64,000 nt of DNA from Sitta carolinensis. Taxonomy: Eukaryota; Chordata; Aves; Passeriformes; Sittidae. A program made the translations under genes and the position numbers. Under the pieces are notes generated by a model. The model ran no database searches. It was not told where the DNA came from and was given only the letters and a program-made list of their open reading frames with translations. Positions 12,840 through 26,200 of this stretch are shown one piece after another. The stretch spans positions 6,461,501 through 6,525,500 of the forward strand of contig CM063290.1 of assembly GCA_032173965.1 (NCBI GenBank), in the 5' to 3' direction. Every line of letters begins with the position of its first letter. The first letter of the stretch is position 1.

Positions 12840-15800
12840 AAAATCAATTTTCCATTTGTTTTAATACCAATCATTTAAATGAACTCATTTGATATTTTCA
12901 TACCTCTGATACGCGCACGCAGTTTGTGCCAGGAGTAAACCTGGGGCAAACCTGGGGGCTTAGAACTGCTCAGCCCACTAAGATATGAATGACTATTTCT
13001 AATAAAAGTGTTAATAGGATTTATGTTTTGGTCTTTTATACTGAAGCAGGGCATCCAGTTAACTCAAAAACAATCTAGCAGACCTCAGCCAATCAAGCAT
13101 GTTATTGCTGTCCATCTCCTTTATCTTGGGGCCCACTTGCATTTTTCTGGTTTTAGCTGCACACCTATTTGTATCAGGGCTGTGAAGGCTGGGACTATCA
13201 TCACTCAGAAGTCAGGGGCACAGACCCCACCTCTGAGCCTGCCTCCCTGCTTTGGGTGTTAAGCTCTGATTGCTCCCTTGATCTTTCTTGCCAGGGTTCT
13301 TGCCTCAAGAAGTCACCAGGGCATCGGTTAAGTGGATCCCATATAAGATAAAAGAGGTTTCATTTTCTCAAGTTATAGCTTGCAAAACCCCACATCCACT
13401 GACAGTGTCTGAGCACAAAAATACACCTTGCTAATGTCACTGCAACAACAGACAAGAAAGCATTACAGGAGGAGACAGGGCTAAACCACATCCACCTGGA
13501 GATAAAAAGTGGGAAGAACCCTCTAGAGAAAAAGATAATGTTCCATGGAGAAGATGCTTTTTCTTTTTTTTTTCTCTCCCCACCAAGAGGTGTGTGTGGG
13601 AAAAAAAAAAAAAAAACAACAGTGCTCAGCATCAGAGTTATAAATCCTTTGTTCAGGAGTGGAAGCAAACTCAAAGCTAAATATGATTAAAAAACAGTTA
13701 TTCCAGGCTTGCTGGCCCCTGGGGGCAGAGAGGGAAGGGCAGTAGGAAACGTCATTTTTGCCTCAAGGTCCTTGGCTCAGCTGGGATTTGGGGTTGGTTG
13801 TCATGAAGCCAAAAGACCACAGTTACCCTGCTTTTGACCCCTCTGGAAACATGGAAATTTACTCCCCAGGCTCATCTCTGATAGCTGCTCCTCAAGCATC
13901 AGACCTGAGGAAAGGATTGTGTGGGGAATGTTTCTGCTCCCCTGGCCCCAGGCTGTTTGTCCAGATGTTCTTGCTCCTCTGGCTCCCATGAGGGCAACAG
14001 CCATGGGATGTCTCATTCCAGGACACAGGTGCATACCAAAAGTGACAACATCTTACACCTATACATGGCTCTACTGGGCTTCTTCAAAAAGGTCACCCAG
14101 TGCTGCATGCAGGGCACTGACAGATAACAAGAAGCATTGTCTTTAATAAATAGGAGATCTAGTCCCCAGAAAAGCCCATTCCTTATTGCTTCACAATATT
14201 GTTGCAAAGATTGATAGTCATAATAAACCAGATCTTGGCGTGTCTGCATTTTCTTACATGCATTAGGTAGATTAGCAGGAGACTTCCAGCAGAAGTGCCG
14301 TTAACAGAAGTAAAATATGGTTTATGTATCTTGTGAGCTGCTGGTATTAGAAGTTTAAATATTTGATCAGACACATATATCTTCACATTTCTTCTCCTTG
14401 GCTGATAAGGCAAACAGAGAGTAGCCAACAAGAACAGAAATTAAAACAAAGAGCCCTTTTGAGAGACAGCTACAGAGAAAGGGCGAGGCTCTGAAAGGCC
14501 ACGAGACCATGCCAAGACCAGAGAGGTAGCACTTAATGAACCACTGTGAATTAAAATTCATACTGGCTCTGTGAGGCACCAGCTAAGCAATGGAATCATA
14601 AACAAGGGAGCATGTTTTGGGCGATGGACACAGTTCTTCTGGCTGTGAGAAGAAATTTTTGAGCCTGTCTTGAAACATGTCTTGGTTTTCTGCAGGAAAT
14701 ATGCCCTGACAAAGTTTTGCCAGGGTTAGGATCACTACAAGGACAAAGACATGAGAACAGCAAAGGCAACAAGGAGTGGAGAGGACAGGGAAGTGAGTTG
14801 TGAGAGGCAAGGGGAAAGGCAACAATAAGGAAAGAAGAGCAAATTAAGAAGGAGGAGAATGAAAGCAAATACAGGAAAGCTGCTGAAAAGGGGCCAAGGA
14901 AATCATCCCCACATGACTGAGCGTTCATTTCCATCATTGTTCTGCTCTGAAGTCTTGCTTTCCAGATTCTGCATCACTTCTGACTGCCCAGAAACCCAGC
15001 CCCAGGAGAAACAATGCAGCTGCCTGGGCCAGTGGCCAGGATGCTGTCTGCCTAAGAACATTTTTATTGAACTTGAAGTTACAATTCTTTGTTTCTGAAA
15101 ATGTAACATTTGATATAAACCCAGCATGCTGACCTATTCCTTTTGAAAACGTAGAAGTCATTTCAGTTTTAGATCCAGCTTTTGATTAAAAAGCTTTTAA
15201 GGGAAAACCTCAAAAAAATTCCCATGAAAATTCCATGCCAAACCCATTTTCTGGTGCTTAATTTTCAATAACCAGGGAGGAAACAACAATAAGAGTGGGA
15301 ACAGAGACACTATAAGCAACTTCCACAAGATTATTCCTTTTCCTTAATAAAGGTCTTTAACAGCATGACAACTCATGCAATATAGATAAGCAGAAACAAA
15401 TCAAGAAATTCAATAGAAATAGAAAACAAATGAAAAACTCAGAAGAAAAAGCATTTAATAAAAATCTTGGTGGAGGGGGAGGAATGAACTGGTTCCTCAC
15501 ATAACACTACTGCCTGGGGTTTTCCTGCCCATCATGGACCATTTCTTTTGCCTATGTCTTTTTCTATGACAGAAAAAGCCTTCGGGAGCTGGTAGAGCTC
15601 CTTCTTTTCCTCTGGGGCTGGAGCTGGTACAATGAGGAGTCCAGACTCTTCCTGTGTCTCCTTCAAACACATGACTAGAGACCCCTCCATCACTCCTCTG
15701 TCTGTTCTCTTCAAAGCAGAGATCCCAGAAGGAACTGGCAAAGGGCTGCTGTGGGGAATCAGAGCAGAGAACATCTTCTGCTAAAGATATACTACAGACA

Positions 15801-16440
15801 TGGGAGAGAGATCATAGCAAAAAATGTCTGTCTGGGCTGGTCCTGTTGCACTTTAAATTTGGATTTCAACTCTCCTTTGTGAAAGAGCCCCCAAAATGAA
15901 CAAGAGTCTGTATTATTTTTGATTTTGTGGTTCTCCAATCTTGGCAGGTCTGTAGAGCAGTACTTCTAGACCAGCAGCAAGGGATGGAGTGATTTGCACT
16001 CTTAAATGAAGTGCACCTTACAGTATTTCTACATGTTATCTTCCTTGTATTTAACACCATTATTTTAGTATTTTAAAAGATATCAGAGCTTGGTGATACA
16101 CTCAAAATGAACAATGACTTAATTAAAGCACCACGTTTCTGTTGTCCTTCAATCTGCGAAAATGCTTCCATTCTTTCATGCCCATCATTCCAGTACTTGC
16201 TGGAGCTTTGTTTTAATGATGCCAGTCTGTTGCAGCTCAGACACAGAACTAACATTTTCCCCCAGACACCCAGCCATTTCTTTCTTTGTGTGTGTGCATT
16301 ATTTTTTATGGGGCCAGCTGCTTTGTGATCAGTGAAATGTCAGAAAAATAATCTTACCATAACAAAGCTGAAAATAAAATATTCAAGGAAGCAAACTCCC
16401 ATGGAAATCTTTAAAGGCCTAACAAGGGAGAATTCTCATC
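12840..16440. other. Non-coding sequence with A-rich tract, no gene recognised
   Basis: Contains an A16 homopolymer at 13601-13616 just after a GTGTGTG string, and otherwise unique sequence. The overlapping short open frames at 13.7-15.2 kb occur on both strands with no recognisable product. No intact mobile element was found. Confidence 0.65.
13601..13616. repeat. A16 homopolymer
   Basis: Sixteen A bases following a short GT-rich stretch. No upstream AATAAA is present within the usual distance, so it does not look like a processed transcript tail. Confidence 0.9.
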
Positions 16441-16444
16441 TCTG

Positions 16445-16502
16445 TGCACATGGGTGACTCACTGAAGTAAATGGGAATTACGTGACTGCATCAAAGATTT
16501 CA
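16445..16502. repeat. Ancient CR1-like remnant
   Basis: Contains CACTGAAGTAAATGGGAAT followed by CGTGACTGCATCAAAGATTTC. This resembles the 'cactgaagtcaatgggagtt ... ggatttc' pattern common in old CR1-derived repeats of sauropsids. It is short and diverged. Confidence 0.45.
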
Positions 16503-16509
16503 GTATGAA

Positions 16510-19500
16510 GAGCACAGATTTTCTCTCAGCTTTGGCCTTTTGGAATGAACTCACAAGTTTTAATGAAGATTTTAGATAGAGATAGTCTTGCTCAGTGATA
16601 CCAGCCCTGAACCAGAATGATTTGAGGGAGGTACAGTATAATCCTGTCAAAATTAAGTGCATGCTTAACATATTACCTCCTTAAATGCTTTTTATAAATT
16701 GAGTGCTCACATTCAACTGTCCAATTTGAAAACAGAATGGATGACACTTAAGGGTCAATACAGGTGCACCTTTGCAAATATAGAGATTAATTGACATAAA
16801 ACTTGTTACAACTTGGAATATAGAAAAAAAAAGGCTGTTTCTGTAAATATTGTAATTAAACAGAATGTTGTTTTTCTAATTGTTGGAGAAGAAAGCCCCA
16901 AATTACCAGGAGGAAAGAAATTAGAGCAAACAGATCTGCAGGAAAATAACCCTATGAAAAATTCACAAAGATGTACTCATGATGCACCAAATTATCCTCC
17001 TGGGTTTCATAATTCTGTGAGCGAGTGCAATTAGTTAACGGTGGTGTTGTTATAAAGCTACACGCCGTGGCTGTCGGGTTTTGAAACTACTCCAGAAACC
17101 AAAGCCTGACGCTGAACAACCATTGTGTGTGGGTATTAGGCAACAGGAAATCTGCCTGATGATAACTGAGTTACAGCAAGCCCTGCAGCAGCCACTCAGA
17201 CACTATGTCCATTTAATCTGCAGATGGCAAAGTAGATACGCCATTCACAGCTGCATGCATGAGGATATGACATCTTTGTCTATATTAATCTCATGGCTGG
17301 CTTCACATGACTCATTCAACCTTTTCTTCTATTACATGAAAGGGAAGTTAACTAGCAAGACCTCTGGTGATTTTTAAATAGGTCCAGCCCTGCAGTGATC
17401 TACATTTCAAGCAAGAGACTGCAGAGCTCCTCTGCCTGTTCCTAAAGCTCTCATTCCATGCAGTTGTGCAACTCCACAAATCCCCCATTTGTGCCATTAG
17501 CTCATTCCCAAAACAACCTCCGTAAAACACACAGGCTGAGATGCCAAGGATATGACAAGTGGGTCAAAAGCACCAAAGTCTGCACTGGGGGAGACAACCA
17601 TCTCCAGGCTTTGTTTTCTGAGTTATCAGTAGGGAGATAGAAGACTTCAATATATGAACAACCTTAATTTGAAAAAAGAAAAATCTGCAGTATCTCTGTT
17701 CCACAAAGATAAGCTGACAGCTAAGGCAAAACATGGTTATGCCCAGCGGCAGCAGGAGCGGTGTAACAGGCTCCCCTGCTCTCCTCATCCTCTTTGGCAA
17801 GATTAAGAAAAACACCATGGGTTTAGCTCCAAGTGGTACACAGGGGAGCTTTGCTGTTCAGAGTAGCTTGATTTTGAGATCTTATGCTCTGCTTTTCAAT
17901 CAATATTCAGAAAAATACATCTTCAAAGTGGAATATCACTGGGGGAAAATATCCAGCTTTTCATCATCTTTTTCTGCAAAAATGCAAAGAATTCTTTCAA
18001 GGTTTGAGGACATCCATACAATAGTACCATTTTCAGTTACAGTAGCTCCTTCGAGCCTCAGAGGAGGTTTTGTTTTGAAGAGCAAGACATTACCCTCAGG
18101 ACTCTCTCCTCAGAGAAATATCTCCTAGAATTAGGCAAGATACTGAAAGTGTGGTACAGAACAGAGAAGCAGAGAAGCTGTCACGGTTGGCAATGGACAT
18201 ATAGACCCCTCAGGGCAGGGGTTAGCTGAGGATACAGAATTATATAGGGAAAAAACAAAAGGAAAAAAAACTTCCTTCAAGCATTTTCATGAGGAAAAAT
18301 AAACATTTCCATGCTAAATTCCTATTTTGAAGTTCAGAGATCATATTTTTTCCATAATAACCCCATCCAGCCTTATGCAAATAAAAATAATTAAACAAGA
18401 GTGGAATATTTTCCCCATAAATACTTGTCTCATGTGGACAGAAAACTCCAGTTGCTTACAGAAAAGCAGAGAATCCGAGGTCCAGCCATAATGACTAAGT
18501 TTTCAAGATGTTCTTGTTTGCATCTCTCTGCCTCATTAACAGTATGCTGCCTGCTGAAAGCTGAGGCAAGTAAACTCAGGGAACAAGTTATCTGTAAAAA
18601 AAAATTGTGGAGAGAACATCTGCTCCACAGAAGTGGAACCAGACTCTAATGAAATGTTTTAAACCTCCCAGATTAGTACAAAGAGCCACAGGCTTCTGTA
18701 AAATATATATCATCTCCACATTTTCTGCATGTAAAAAACAAATAAACACTTTATAAACTTTAAAGTATTTGAAGATGTCCAGATCCTTTAGAAAGGTTAA
18801 ATTAATCTTTTCAGAGGCTTTTTGATGATCAATAGCTAGATCAGCTCTGTGATTGAAGCAGGTTCACTAGCCATGCTTGGGAAGACTTTTAACTTCAAAG
18901 ATTGATGTCTTAAGGGATAGTGAAAGAAATGATTTATTAAAAAAAAATAATCTAAACACAATCAGTAAATCTTGATGGACACCTGTGTTGGTCTGGGAGC
19001 TGAATGGCAACAGCCACAGTTGTAAGTTATCAGGTGTTTAAAACACAGGGGAGTAACTAACTTCTTCCAGAACTGGGAAACAGGAAACCAGTGGATATCC
19101 TTGGACTTTGCCAAGTACATCCAAAGCTGTGCCAGATTTTGGCAGTCAAAAATGCAGAGTTTCCCAGCACAGACCCCTTGTATGGAACATATGTGTGTGT
19201 ATATATGTTAATGTTTTTCTTTTTCTCACAAAAGAGCAGAGATATTGTTGAGTATTCCTAAAACTTTCCGGTGACAAGATCTTCAGTACTATCCCCTGGC
19301 AAGCTTACAAACATCTCTACCTCTCCCAACCCCCCCATGCACTGAGCTAAGAGAGCAATTCTCTTCCTTTAACAGATCAATTCTTGTGGCACACAGATGA
19401 GCAGTGGTGCTTTTTCCTTAATCCAAGTGTGCTGTTACATTTCTGTGTGCATCAGATGCAAAGTAAGGTGTTGATATCAGATTTGGAAATCGTGAAAAGG

Positions 19501-21180
19501 CAAGAGGATGACAACAGAGATGATAGCAAGAAGAAAATGATGTTGTTTGTGCTGCTGGCACAGGAAATACCACAATGTGGATATAGAAATAGACACTCAT
19601 GCCTCTGCTAAGCAGTCTGCAGGGCCAGAGGTGTTTCAGTAAAACCTAGAATTTAACATCCAGCATGAGGGTAGCCCTGGATTGAATTCACTGCTTGCAG
19701 CTCTGGCTAAAATCATTTGTCATCTTACCAGGAGATAAAGCAGCAGTCTTGCCACGAGATAACCACATGGTTAGTCTTGTTTGCAAGGAGCTGCTGGGTG
19801 CTAACTGTCCATCCACTCAAAGCTACTGTGGAGTGTTTCTGAATTAAACCTGTCAGTAAATAACCTGTCAAACCTGCACCCAGCCCCTCACCAAGCAGGT
19901 CACTATCCCTGCAGAGATGCCCAGCAAACAGGAGCTGATCCCTACTCTGGAAGCAGCATATCACTGAAATCTTGCAATATTGCACTAAGAAAAGCAGAAA
20001 TTTATTTGAAATTGCTTTTCAGCCTTTTGCAGTGCTGTTCTTACCTCTTCACTCCACTGGTAGGAAATGGACATTGACAGCTACTGTCTCTCCACTGTCA
20101 AAGCTGACAACAGAATTAAAAGCTCTGGTAATTAGCAGGAAAAGTCCCTTGCCAGGCATAAATCTCAGACTGCAAGGTGATCTAAAGAAGTTCTTTTCCC
20201 CCCAGGGTCAGAGTAGGGGTAAAATCATAAAAATGGTGAATTGCTTAGGATATGAAAAGAGACAGCTGAGCTACAAATTTTAGCCCAGTGGATTGTAGTC
20301 AGATGTGCTATAAAGACTTCATTTAACCTGTACCTCAAAGCTTGTTAAAAATAAAGGAAGCATCTTAGAAACCCAGCAAATTAGATATACTGCAGACAGT
20401 TACCAGGAATGAGGGAGGTTAAATGGCCACTAGCCACACTCTCAAAACCAGAGGAAAATTTAGTACTCATCTGAGCTGCATCTTGAAATTGGAAAGCATT
20501 CCCCTTCAGATAAACAACACCCTTTTGGAACATAGAAACTGGAACATTTTCCCAAAAACTTGATGGTGATGGTTTTTTTATTTTTATTTTTTCTGCAAAG
20601 AGGAAATATGGCCTCCCAATCAGCTGTTCTCACTATTAAGAATGCATAAATATCAAAGCAAAACAGGTATATGGAAACAGTATGGAAATACTCTTGAGGA
20701 ACAACAGAGTAATTGTCCTAGTAACTGAAAGTTACAGTAAAACCCTCTTTCTGAATTGCTATACAAAAGAATAAATGAAAAAATTTGCTGCCAAACCAGA
20801 AAGGTCTTGTCCATTTGCAAGCTTGAGGGCTACACCATATCAGGAGCAGCCTAGAAAAACCCCTTGGAGAATATGCATGAAAAACAGTGATACAGCACCA
20901 GGATTAACACGACATGGTAAAGCAGCACAATGATGCAAACATTGTGAAGGAAGAAGTCCCCTCATTTGTAACTGATTAGACTTCAGAAAATACTGCAAAT
21001 CAGTATTTGTTCAAATTCTAAACTAATTTTCCTTTGTATTTGAAAGCATTATTTTTATGTATGTTAATACTAAGCAAGAGAAGCAATTCTGTGTGTCAGC
21101 AGCTACCATAGAAAATAATCAAGCAGCCGTTGTCCCTTTTGTGCTTCTAATCTAAATATACAGAGAAAGCACTGGGGAAA
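16510..21180. other. Non-coding unique sequence, no gene recognised
   Basis: Unique sequence with short open frames only. The 131-codon plus frame at 17733-18128 and the 103-codon frame at 19972-20283 show no domain. A mixed TG/TA run lies at about 19190-19208. No intact transposon or RNA gene was seen. Confidence 0.65.
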
Positions 21181-21187
21181 GGAAATG

Positions 21188-21250
21188 TTGTTATTCCCAC
21201 CTTAGAGCCAGAGAAATGAGACAGATAAGAACTGAGCAATTTTCCATCCT
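21188..21250 (+). repeat. MIR-like SINE core remnant
   Basis: GTTATTCCCACCTTAGAGCC followed by AGAGAAATGAGACAGATAAG resembles the MIR core ('ttatccccattttacagatgaggaaactgaggcagagag'). Several substitutions separate it from the consensus and the downstream 'ttgcccaaggtcac' part is not preserved. The call rests on motif order alone. Confidence 0.4.
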
Positions 21251-21812
21251 TAAAAGGGAAGTATGTGTCAGAAACTGGGACAGAATGCAAATTTCTACAG
21301 CTATTCTCAAAACAGGTTTGTTGGCATAATTGTTTTTCTCCTGCACATGTTGCCAAATTCTGAGAAACGTTTATGGAAAGCAGACCTTAAATATATGTAT
21401 TCAGCAAAGAGCCCTTTCGTGTTAAGGTAGCGGATGGAGAGAGAGATTCTGTACAGCTGATTTCCAAAAATGATAAATAGTGACAAAAGTAAATGGAAGG
21501 CAACACATGATCCAAGCAAAGTGAAACACAGTTGTGTCAGATCCCACAAGCCCAAACTGCTGTGCCTGTGTGGAAGGTGATACCCAAACACAGCTGGGTG
21601 GTCTCTGGGCAAAATATCAACTCAAGTCACTGAACTCAGCAAGGTTACTGCAGCGAGCTAAAAGCATTGTAATGCACTGATTAACAAGGTGAGATCTGGA
21701 TAGAGGGAGGAAAAAATGATGTACAAATGCATGGTGGTTTTGCTGAGAAAGAGCTCCTATAAATTATAAGCTGATACAAGACAAATACAACAAAACCACA
21801 TGTATATTGTTG

Positions 21813-21880
21813 GTACCCCCACTGAAATAAATGGGGTTTTACCCTCTGGTAGGGAAAGAATTTCAAGATTGGGTGTAACT
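21813..21880. repeat. Ancient CR1-like remnant
   Basis: Contains CCCACTGAAATAAATGGGGT then TTTCAAGATTGGGTGTAAC. The first part matches the 'ccattgaagtcaatggggtt' motif of old CR1-derived repeats, the second a degraded 'aggatttcaccc' motif. Adjacent sequence to about 21910 may belong to the same remnant. Confidence 0.45.
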
Positions 21881-22220
21881 AAATTCAAATGCATTGGGAT
21901 TTCACTGAGGAAGACAAAATTACAGAGTGATTGTGCTGCAGACCACAGCCACAATACTGATGTAGTTTGACTTTTTATTGAAACCCTTTCAGAAAAAACG
22001 CACTGTGCTTGATTCTGATGTCCAGATTTAGTACAAATCATTCTCTTTTGTTAGGAGCAATTGGGTTAAGTATAGCACTTAAAGATCTGTCTTGAAGGAT
22101 TGCCTACTCCCAGTTCTTTTCTGTTTATGTGATAATAATAATGGGTACATTTGCAATAAGGGTTGCATTTTCCTAAGATTTAAAAAAAACCTAATATTTA
22201 TGTGTAACTGCTTCACTGCT

Positions 22221-22590
22221 CATTAGAATTAGAATGGTTTGGGTGGGAAGAGACCATAAAGAACAACCAGTTCCATCTCCCCTGCTGTGGGCAGGGTAAC
22301 CTTCCACTAGACCAGGTTGCTCAGAGCCCCATCCAACCTGGCCTTAAACAATTCCAAGGACATGACCATCACAGCAACTGAGTCCAGTGCCTCAGCACCC
22401 TCACAGTAAAGAATTTCTTCTCATATCTAACCTAATTCTACCATCCTTCAAGTTAAAGCTATTTCCCCTTGTCCTCTCAGCTCATGCCCTGATGAAAACC
22501 CTCTTTCCAGTGTTCTTGCAAGCCCCCTTCAGGTACTGGAAAGCTGCTGGAACATCTCCCTGGAGCCTTTTTAGCTCTGCTCTTCCCTAA
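22221..22590 (-). mobile_element. CR1 LINE 3'-end fragment (avian type)
   Basis: Read on the minus strand, this is the untranslated 3' part of a chicken-repeat-1 non-LTR retrotransposon. On the plus strand it begins with degenerate copies of the CR1 terminal octamer (ATTAGAAT, AGAATGG), then TGGTTTGGGTGGGAAGAGAC, CTTCCACTAGACCAGGTTGC, CCCATCCAACCTGGCCTTAA, ACCCTCACAGTAAAGAATTT and a CCCCTTGTCCT block, all in the order of avian CR1. It is truncated at its 5' end, as most CR1 copies are, and carries many substitutions, so it is not recent. It encodes no usable reverse transcriptase. This is the only well-preserved transposon I see in the window. Confidence 0.93.
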
Positions 22591-23213
22591 ACGCTCATGA
22601 TTTTTCATCCCATCAAACAAAAGGATCGAGACCAAGTAGAGCTTTTGTGTGTCTGTTCCCTGGCAGGGGCTGACTCAGATCTGAGGGTGATGGGTGCTCT
22701 GCCCGCCCGCTGGGCTCTATCAGATCTTCCTTGTGATGACTTTGCCTGATAGACTCAGCAGAGTTCCTCCAGGATTTATCAGCAAAAGCAATGTCAGAAT
22801 AAGACCCTGTGCACTTCTGCTACAGCCTGTGGCGAAAACACGATTTCCTATTTGGGAGTTCCTAATCTATCACACATTAATTAATCGTATAGACTGTAGA
22901 TAGAGCACAGTTGAACAAACTCGGCAGAGAGGAGTCTGAAGCCAGTCCAATATCCCGAGGGCTTTTCATAGCTCTGCCCTCCTTACTCAGAAATGTCATT
23001 CTCTAAAGTAGGTCTTACATCTTTAGATGAGAGTGGGGAAGAGCTCTCATCTGGGATACAGAGACAGTTTCAGGCAAAATAGCAAGAGTGGCTGCTCTAG
23101 TTTGATGAGGGTTTCCTCATTATATTCAGTGCATTTCAAATGTGAGAGTTTGGTTTGGTAATGATATTTCACATCATCTCTGAGCCTCCAGGGGCTGGAT
23201 GTAGGATTTCAGA

Positions 23214-23274
23214 AATAAATATATTAGCAGGAACAATTGCATCTTAGGGAGAAAAAAAAAAAAAAAAAAAAAAA
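23214..23274 (+). repeat. AATAAA followed by A23 tract
   Basis: AATAAA lies at 23214-23219 and a run of 23 A bases at 23252-23274, about 32 bases downstream. This spacing is that of a polyadenylated transcript copied into DNA, or chance in AT-rich sequence. I found no matching target-site duplication upstream and no recognisable parent gene in the preceding few hundred bases. The homopolymer is certain; the retroposon reading is speculative. Confidence 0.5.
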
Positions 23275-23279
23275 GAAGT

Positions 23280-26200
23280 TACAGCCTTCCTGATTGATAA
23301 CTTCTATGCGCCACCTACAAAGGCTTGTGTGTCTCTGCTCTGGAGTTTCCCAGGCTCTGGGGTACTTCAATTAATTGTCATTTATATAACTAGTGCTTCC
23401 CTTTCTCGGGGGCAATGAAAGCTCTGACTCAGGAGAAAGTCATCAGATCCCTTTCATCACTTGGGAGCAGGACCTGTGACTAAAAAGCATAATATTTCAC
23501 TTGGGTTTAGTCTCATCTCTGAAGCACATTGTAACAGGCAGAACACTTTGCTGCCTAGTTTTTGTTTGCTGACTTCAGGACTGTACTTCAAAAGCTCCCT
23601 GTCCTCCTAATGAAAGTGCTACTTCTGTCTTTTATCATGTCCTTTGTTGCAAGGTTTAGCCCATATTCCCAAATGGAAGATCAAGAGTAGGAAAACTTAT
23701 TCAGCATGACAAAACAGTCATTGTGTTACAAAAAAGTGTAGTGTGTATATAAGTGAAAATGCTAGAGAAAAAAACTTCTAATAAAAGAGAAAACCTACTG
23801 AGATGTGTTTTTCTTCTAACAGTGCCCCTGCCCTAAAACAGAGAAAAGAGAAACAGAAGCAACAGGTCGAAAGGAAAGGCCCATGCACGTCCAGCTTTAA
23901 GGAATCCTGTTGAACAGGGTTGGAGGTATGGGACAGGACATGTGCCTCATCTGCTTCTCATGAACTCCCTACTCTCAGCTCTATAAACCTCATGTACCAA
24001 CTCTATTGAGGTCAAAAGAAAATGGTAGTTAAAATAACCTTTAAGGAAAAAAAAAGTTTTGGACAAAAAAAAAAAGAATCTGTATTTCTAAGGTGCTTTA
24101 TTAAAAATGCTTTTCCTTGGCTGATTTCTGCTCATCCAATGAATTATTTTGAGGCATAATTGTGATTTGTAGTTTCATCTTCAGGATACATTCTTGATTG
24201 AGTTTGAAAAGGTAAGATTTTAATAGAAAGGCTGTAATCTCAGGATTATTTATGTCTCCCTATGATTAAAAAATTTAGTATTTGTATGTAGCAAGCTCAG
24301 TCTAGTCTTAGTGTTCTTCCTGGTGAGAGTTACACAATACTCATACCTACCTTCTAGGTCTGATTTCCTTAACAGCACTTTGGACTGGATTTGAAGCAGC
24401 TAATTAGTCATTCCAGAAGAGCACAGCAAGTACCTATCAATCCTAATCTCTTTTTGTGTAATTTATAGTGGCATTTAGTTGGAGCAGAGCATGAATAGCT
24501 TCCTATGCTACTCTGATGAGCTACTCATGCTTCATGTGGCTTTTGTCTCTCAACAGCCTGATTTACCTGGGCTCTGATCTGCAGAGCTCTGGCAGGAGAG
24601 CACACACCACCTCAAGCTTCTTGAGAACGTGCAGTTATTGACTCACAGTTATATGTCAGATATGGGAAAAAAAGATAAAAAATGGCATCATTTCAGGACA
24701 CCGGTGGCATTGTTTGTCATAGCTCTCTATGAACCTGCTTTATCCTTTTTCCCTTCCTTCACAGCTGGCAATTTAAACTGGCCTCTAGTCTCAGAAAAAT
24801 CCTCTTATTTATAATCTGGTTGGCCTTAATCAGCTAACTCAAGCTCACACTGAATATTTGTAAAACATGAAAAGCAATTTTTAGGCTCCCACAAGGAATC
24901 TGAGCCATTTTGTTCTTGTTTGTTAATTTATCTGTATCAAGAGCACAGATCTCTGTGGGTCTGAGCAGGTTACAGATCCCTGGTACTCACACACCTTTGT
25001 TAACGTGAAGTGTCTCCAGCTTAAGGAAATTTATCTCTCTCACTTGCTCATTTTACTACTTGACTTCAATCAAAACTATCTCCACTGAAGTAATTCTAGA
25101 GATTTCATTTCTCTACTTAAACACACCATCTATCCTCACTTGTACCACCTCCCTCCTCCTACTCATTTAAATGGGCTGTTATACCAGGGCAGATTAATGT
25201 CACCATCGTCTCCCTTGATTTAAATGATGTTTGATTATATCTGTCAGGAAATACTTCTCTCTAAGTATGTGTTCTTGCCCGATGTGTTAATCTGATGGAG
25301 TAAATGGGCCTGGAGACATGGCCTAATCATTGCACAACATTAAATAGTTAAGGCAAGGTTCAGGCCTCCAGGTACAGTCTTGCTGTACTGGCAGTCCCTT
25401 GCAGGCAGAGGAAAGAGTGCCAGGTTTTTATGATATAATGGCCAAAACACAAAAGAAAAGTAGCATTCTCCAAGCATGAGGTAGTCAGCAAATACCACAT
25501 TTTCAATGTTTTTACATCCATCGCTTTTTTTTCTTTTTTTCTTTTTTTTGGGGAGGTGGTTGTGGGTTTGTTTTTTTTTTGAGTCAGGCTTAGAAAAAGA
25601 TGCTTTGTCTCCAGCACAATTTTGGAGCTGGTACATCAGCCATGAAAGCTGTTTTTCCTGGACCTGAGAAGGAATATTAAATTTTTACCCTACAGCCAGT
25701 CTCTCTCTTTCCAAGACTCTCCTGGGTGAGCAGAGACCTTAACACCTCCTTCAGCAGAGAGAGCTGGTGAAGGTGAGGTGAGGTAAAGGATGAGACACTG
25801 GCAATGGGAAAAGCCCAGGGAAGCAAAGCAAGGTCTCCTCTTTTAGGCCAGGCCTTGCTGAGGAGATCTGGGCTCTCCTTCAGAGTAGGACATTTTTTTG
25901 TTGGCACACAGTGTATATTCCTTAAGACCTTACCAGTCTTCAATCTCAATTAAACACTCTTTTTATACCAACTTCATCAGCAAGGTTGTCCAGTCTAGGA
26001 GTCCATTTCCTATGGGAGAATCTCTGGAAAGGTGGGAGAATTCCATCATTTGCTGAAAGCTCTATAAACTTGGAAGATCGTTTTAATTCCAAAATAGAAA
26101 TTAAAACTTCAACTAACAGAGGAATAAAACTTCAATATTTTTTAACTTTCTACATTAGTTTTTGCTTAAATAACAATTGGAATAAGCTTTTGAGAGAAAT

